Shown here: piece by piece, positions 4,350-6,187 of the stretch
Position numbering within the stretch: position 1 is the stretch's first letter
Layout of the letters: each line of letters starts with the position of its first letter
Source of the DNA: Gammaproteobacteria bacterium
GTDB lineage: Bacteria; Pseudomonadota; Gammaproteobacteria; Enterobacterales; Kangiellaceae
Assembly: GCA_002401655.1 (NCBI GenBank)
Contig: NVTT01000015.1
Span: 9,522-15,708, forward strand
Reading direction: 5' to 3'
Length of the DNA stretch: 6,187 nt
Position numbers and translations under genes: made by a program
The notes under the pieces: model-generated
What the model saw: the letters and a program-made list of their open reading frames with translations, nothing else
The model's database searches: none
What the model was told of the DNA's origin: nothing

Positions 4350-6187
4350 CTAGTCTACTGGGACGACATTAATTCTCGCATATTGTACATCACTAAACTC
4401 TATGCGGTTACTAGTAACAAATTGAAAACTATCCTCACCGGTAAACCCGAGTTTAGGAACATAGTGAAACCTTCCATCTCTTTTAAGTTTAACTTTTCCG
4501 TTTGTTGGTGCGACCATAAGTTTGAACTTAGTATTAATTTGATCCTCACTATGAATTAATAATTTAGCAAGTAGCTCTTTATCTTGATCCACTTCAAAGT
4601 GCTGGGTGAGAGTATCTATAACTTCGAGCGTTACTGTAGCTTCCGAGTAACCGCCGTGCACATCAGTGGCTCGGTAAACGAAACTATCAGTACCGAAAAA
4701 ATTCGCAGTGGGTTGATAGGTATAAGTTCCATCATTATTTAAGGTTAAACTTCCTTGACTAACGTCTTGGGTGACGGAAAAGGTTAGAGTGTCATCTTCT
4801 CGGTCACTGACATCGACGCGATCAGTCAGCGGTAAGCCATCATCAACTCTAGCATCTGAATCATTAGAAATTGGTGCTTGATTGATTTGAAACGAGCGCA
4901 AATTTGAGTCCCATCTATTGGCGGTAAGAATTTTTGTTAAATCAGCTGCGATGTCAGAAAACTTCGAGTCTGTTGTTATTTCGTCAACAATTTTAGGCGC
5001 CGTCTCGTCTTCAAAGTCTACCAAATAAAGCGTTGTAAAATTATTAATTACAGCATAACGATCATCAATCGCTTGAATATTTTCGGGAGAGCCAAACTCA
5101 GAGTTTGTTTCTATCAATTTTGGTGACGATGGGTCAGTGATATCGATCACCAGTAACCCGTTATCACCGGCAATAAAAAGCCGGTTACCGAAAACTTCCA
5201 ATTGTCTGTCATAACTGGCATAAGAAATCCAGTCATGATGCGTTATAGATGGGTTAGCTGGATCAGAAATATCGACAATTGTCACATCAGTCTCTCTGGT
5301 AGTGACATACAAATAATCGCCTTTTTTGACAATATCAAGGACACTTCGAAAACGGCCGGTATCAGCGTCGGAACCAATGTCCACATTAGCGATCTCTGTG
5401 AGTCCGAGAGGGTCAAAATCATAGACGCCAATTATTGCATCAAACATGCCTACAATTAACTGACTTCCTGATTTTTCATAATCGAATGAAACTGACAAAC
5501 TACCATCCAAAGTATCGGTGTCTGTTACAACAGGGTTATCAATATCAGTAATGTCTAAGGTAGACAAAATATTGTTGTGGTTTACATAGACTGTGTTGCC
5601 GTCGAGCATCCCATCATAAAAATTGAGATATCCAGCAATTCTTCCTCGTTCACTGATATTCAAATCCGAATCAATGTCAATCAGGTGGTAAGCTTGCCCC
5701 TCACCAGAAATTAAAGCAGCATCTCCATCTAAAGAGATATTGAACGGTTTGATCGATTGAGTGAAATGCCCTTGTTCGACAAACGAGTTAGAATTTGAAA
5801 TATCAATAGTGCGAATTCCATCTACACCATGAAACAGCACCAGACTATCACCGTTGATTTCGGCATCTTGAATCCTAAAATCAAAAGTTAACTTCGACGC
5901 ACTGATAGTTGGTGAAGAAGGGTTAGAAATATCGATGGTGCGAATATTTTTCCCTAGTTCCACGCCAACAAAATTAGTACCATCGTAATCGAGAGTATTG
6001 ATCCATCTTATTGTATTAGATTCTTCATCTAAATTTACAGTGGTCACCAAGGTAGGAGAAACTTTGTTGCTGATATCAACAACCTGAAGTCCCAATCCAG
6101 TACCTATGTAAGCGTAATTACCAATAACTTCTACTTCATAAAACAATGTACCAACAGCGGCGAGAGAACCAGTTTTATACGGACTGG
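4350..6187 (-). CDS. Large LVIVD-repeat beta-propeller protein with C-terminal cadherin/Ig-like modules, 5' partial
   Basis: The frame is open to the right edge (codons before 6146 read SPYKTGSLAAVGT), so the TTG at 6146 is not a credible start and the N-terminus lies outside. About 611 codons are visible. The first part (to roughly 410, counted from the TTG) holds nine repeats of 41-49 residues, each with a V/I-D-I-S/T-N/D core followed by P or SSP-type turns: VDISN, IDISN (twice), IDIDS, LDITD, YDFDP, VDISD, IDITD and VDFED. This is the LVIVD propeller-type repeat typical of bacterial surface or secreted proteins. Residues about 422-510 form a cadherin-like/tandem-95 module (NQAP, SDREDDTLTFSV, DGTYTYQPTANFFGTDSFVY). 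A second, more diverged module (about 511-598) has DGRFHYVPKLGFTGEDSF and ends at VVPVD. No LPXTG, PEP-CTERM or other sorting tail is visible. Probably extracellular, adhesive or scaffold-like; no enzyme motif seen. Confidence 0.87.
   Translation of the reverse strand, partial: SPYKTGSLAAVGTLFYEVEVIGNYAYIGTGLGLQVVDISNKVSPTLVTTVNLDEESNTIRWINTLDYDGTNFVGVELGKNIRTIDISNPSSPTISASKLTFDFRIQDAEINGDSLVLFHGVDGIRTIDISNSNSFVEQGHFTQSIKPFNISLDGDAALISGEGQAYHLIDIDSDLNISERGRIAGYLNFYDGMLDGNTVYVNHNNILSTLDITDIDNPVVTDTDTLDGSLSVSFDYEKSGSQLIVGMFDAIIGVYDFDPLGLTEIANVDIGSDADTGRFRSVLDIVKKGDYLYVTTRETDVTIVDISDPANPSITHHDWISYASYDRQLEVFGNRLFIAGDNGLLVIDITDPSSPKLIETNSEFGSPENIQAIDDRYAVINNFTTLYLVDFEDETAPKIVDEITTDSKFSDIAADLTKILTANRWDSNLRSFQINQAPISNDSDARVDDGLPLTDRVDVSDREDDTLTFSVTQDVSQGSLTLNNDGTYTYQPTANFFGTDSFVYRATDVHGGYSEATVTLEVIDTLTQHFEVDQDKELLAKLLIHSEDQINTKFKLMVAPTNGKVKLKRDGRFHYVPKLGFTGEDSFQFVTSNRIEFSDVQYARINVVPVD

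Noticed and set aside
5202..5459. Plus-strand open frame of 85 codons opposite the propeller gene
   Set aside because: Antisense shadow; the minus-strand repeats continue unbroken through it.
1..6187. CRISPR array, tRNA, rRNA, phage attachment site or complete insertion sequence
   Set aside because: No regularly spaced repeats, tRNA-like folds, rRNA segments or transposase frames were seen on either strand.

Overview
The window is AT-rich chromosomal DNA that looks like a marine-type gammaproteobacterium. The evidence is an E. coli-like Hsp15 and ArfB, a type II secretion gspC/gspD start next to hslR (an arrangement also known in Vibrio), and a lipoprotein M28 peptidase. I cannot name the genus from sequence alone.

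Layout. Positions 1-1086 (minus strand) hold the start of a type II secretion operon: gspC is complete, and gspD follows one base after its stop and runs off the left edge. A 227-bp divergent control region separates gspC from hslR (plus, 1314-1730). hslR converges on arfB (minus, 1794-2204) across a 63-bp gap with no clear terminator. Upstream of arfB, also on the minus strand and 62 bp away, is a 570-residue outer-membrane-type lipoprotein of peptidase family M28 with a PA domain and an intact metal site.

The 370-bp stretch 3980-4349 has no intact gene. It holds a candidate promoter for the peptidase, a plus-strand fragment that reads like the C-terminal tail of an XRE-family regulator, a strong hairpin terminator just after it, and an imperfect inverted repeat enclosing GGGGTCAATG-type sequence that may be mobile-element debris. 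From 4350 to the right edge (minus) lies the C-terminal part of a large, probably secreted protein: about nine LVIVD-type propeller repeats followed by two cadherin/Ig-like beta-sandwich modules. Its N-terminus is outside the window.

How the genes work together. GspC and GspD form the inner-membrane to outer-membrane link of the type II secretion machine. HslR (Hsp15, S4 domain, binds 50S subunits carrying peptidyl-tRNA) and ArfB (GGQ peptidyl-tRNA hydrolase) both belong to ribosome rescue, and their adjacency is the most thought-provoking feature here. The peptidase and the propeller protein are envelope or extracellular proteins; that either depends on the secretion system is a guess. I found no convincing wholly new system. 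The best leads are the rescue-gene pairing and the decayed intergenic region.
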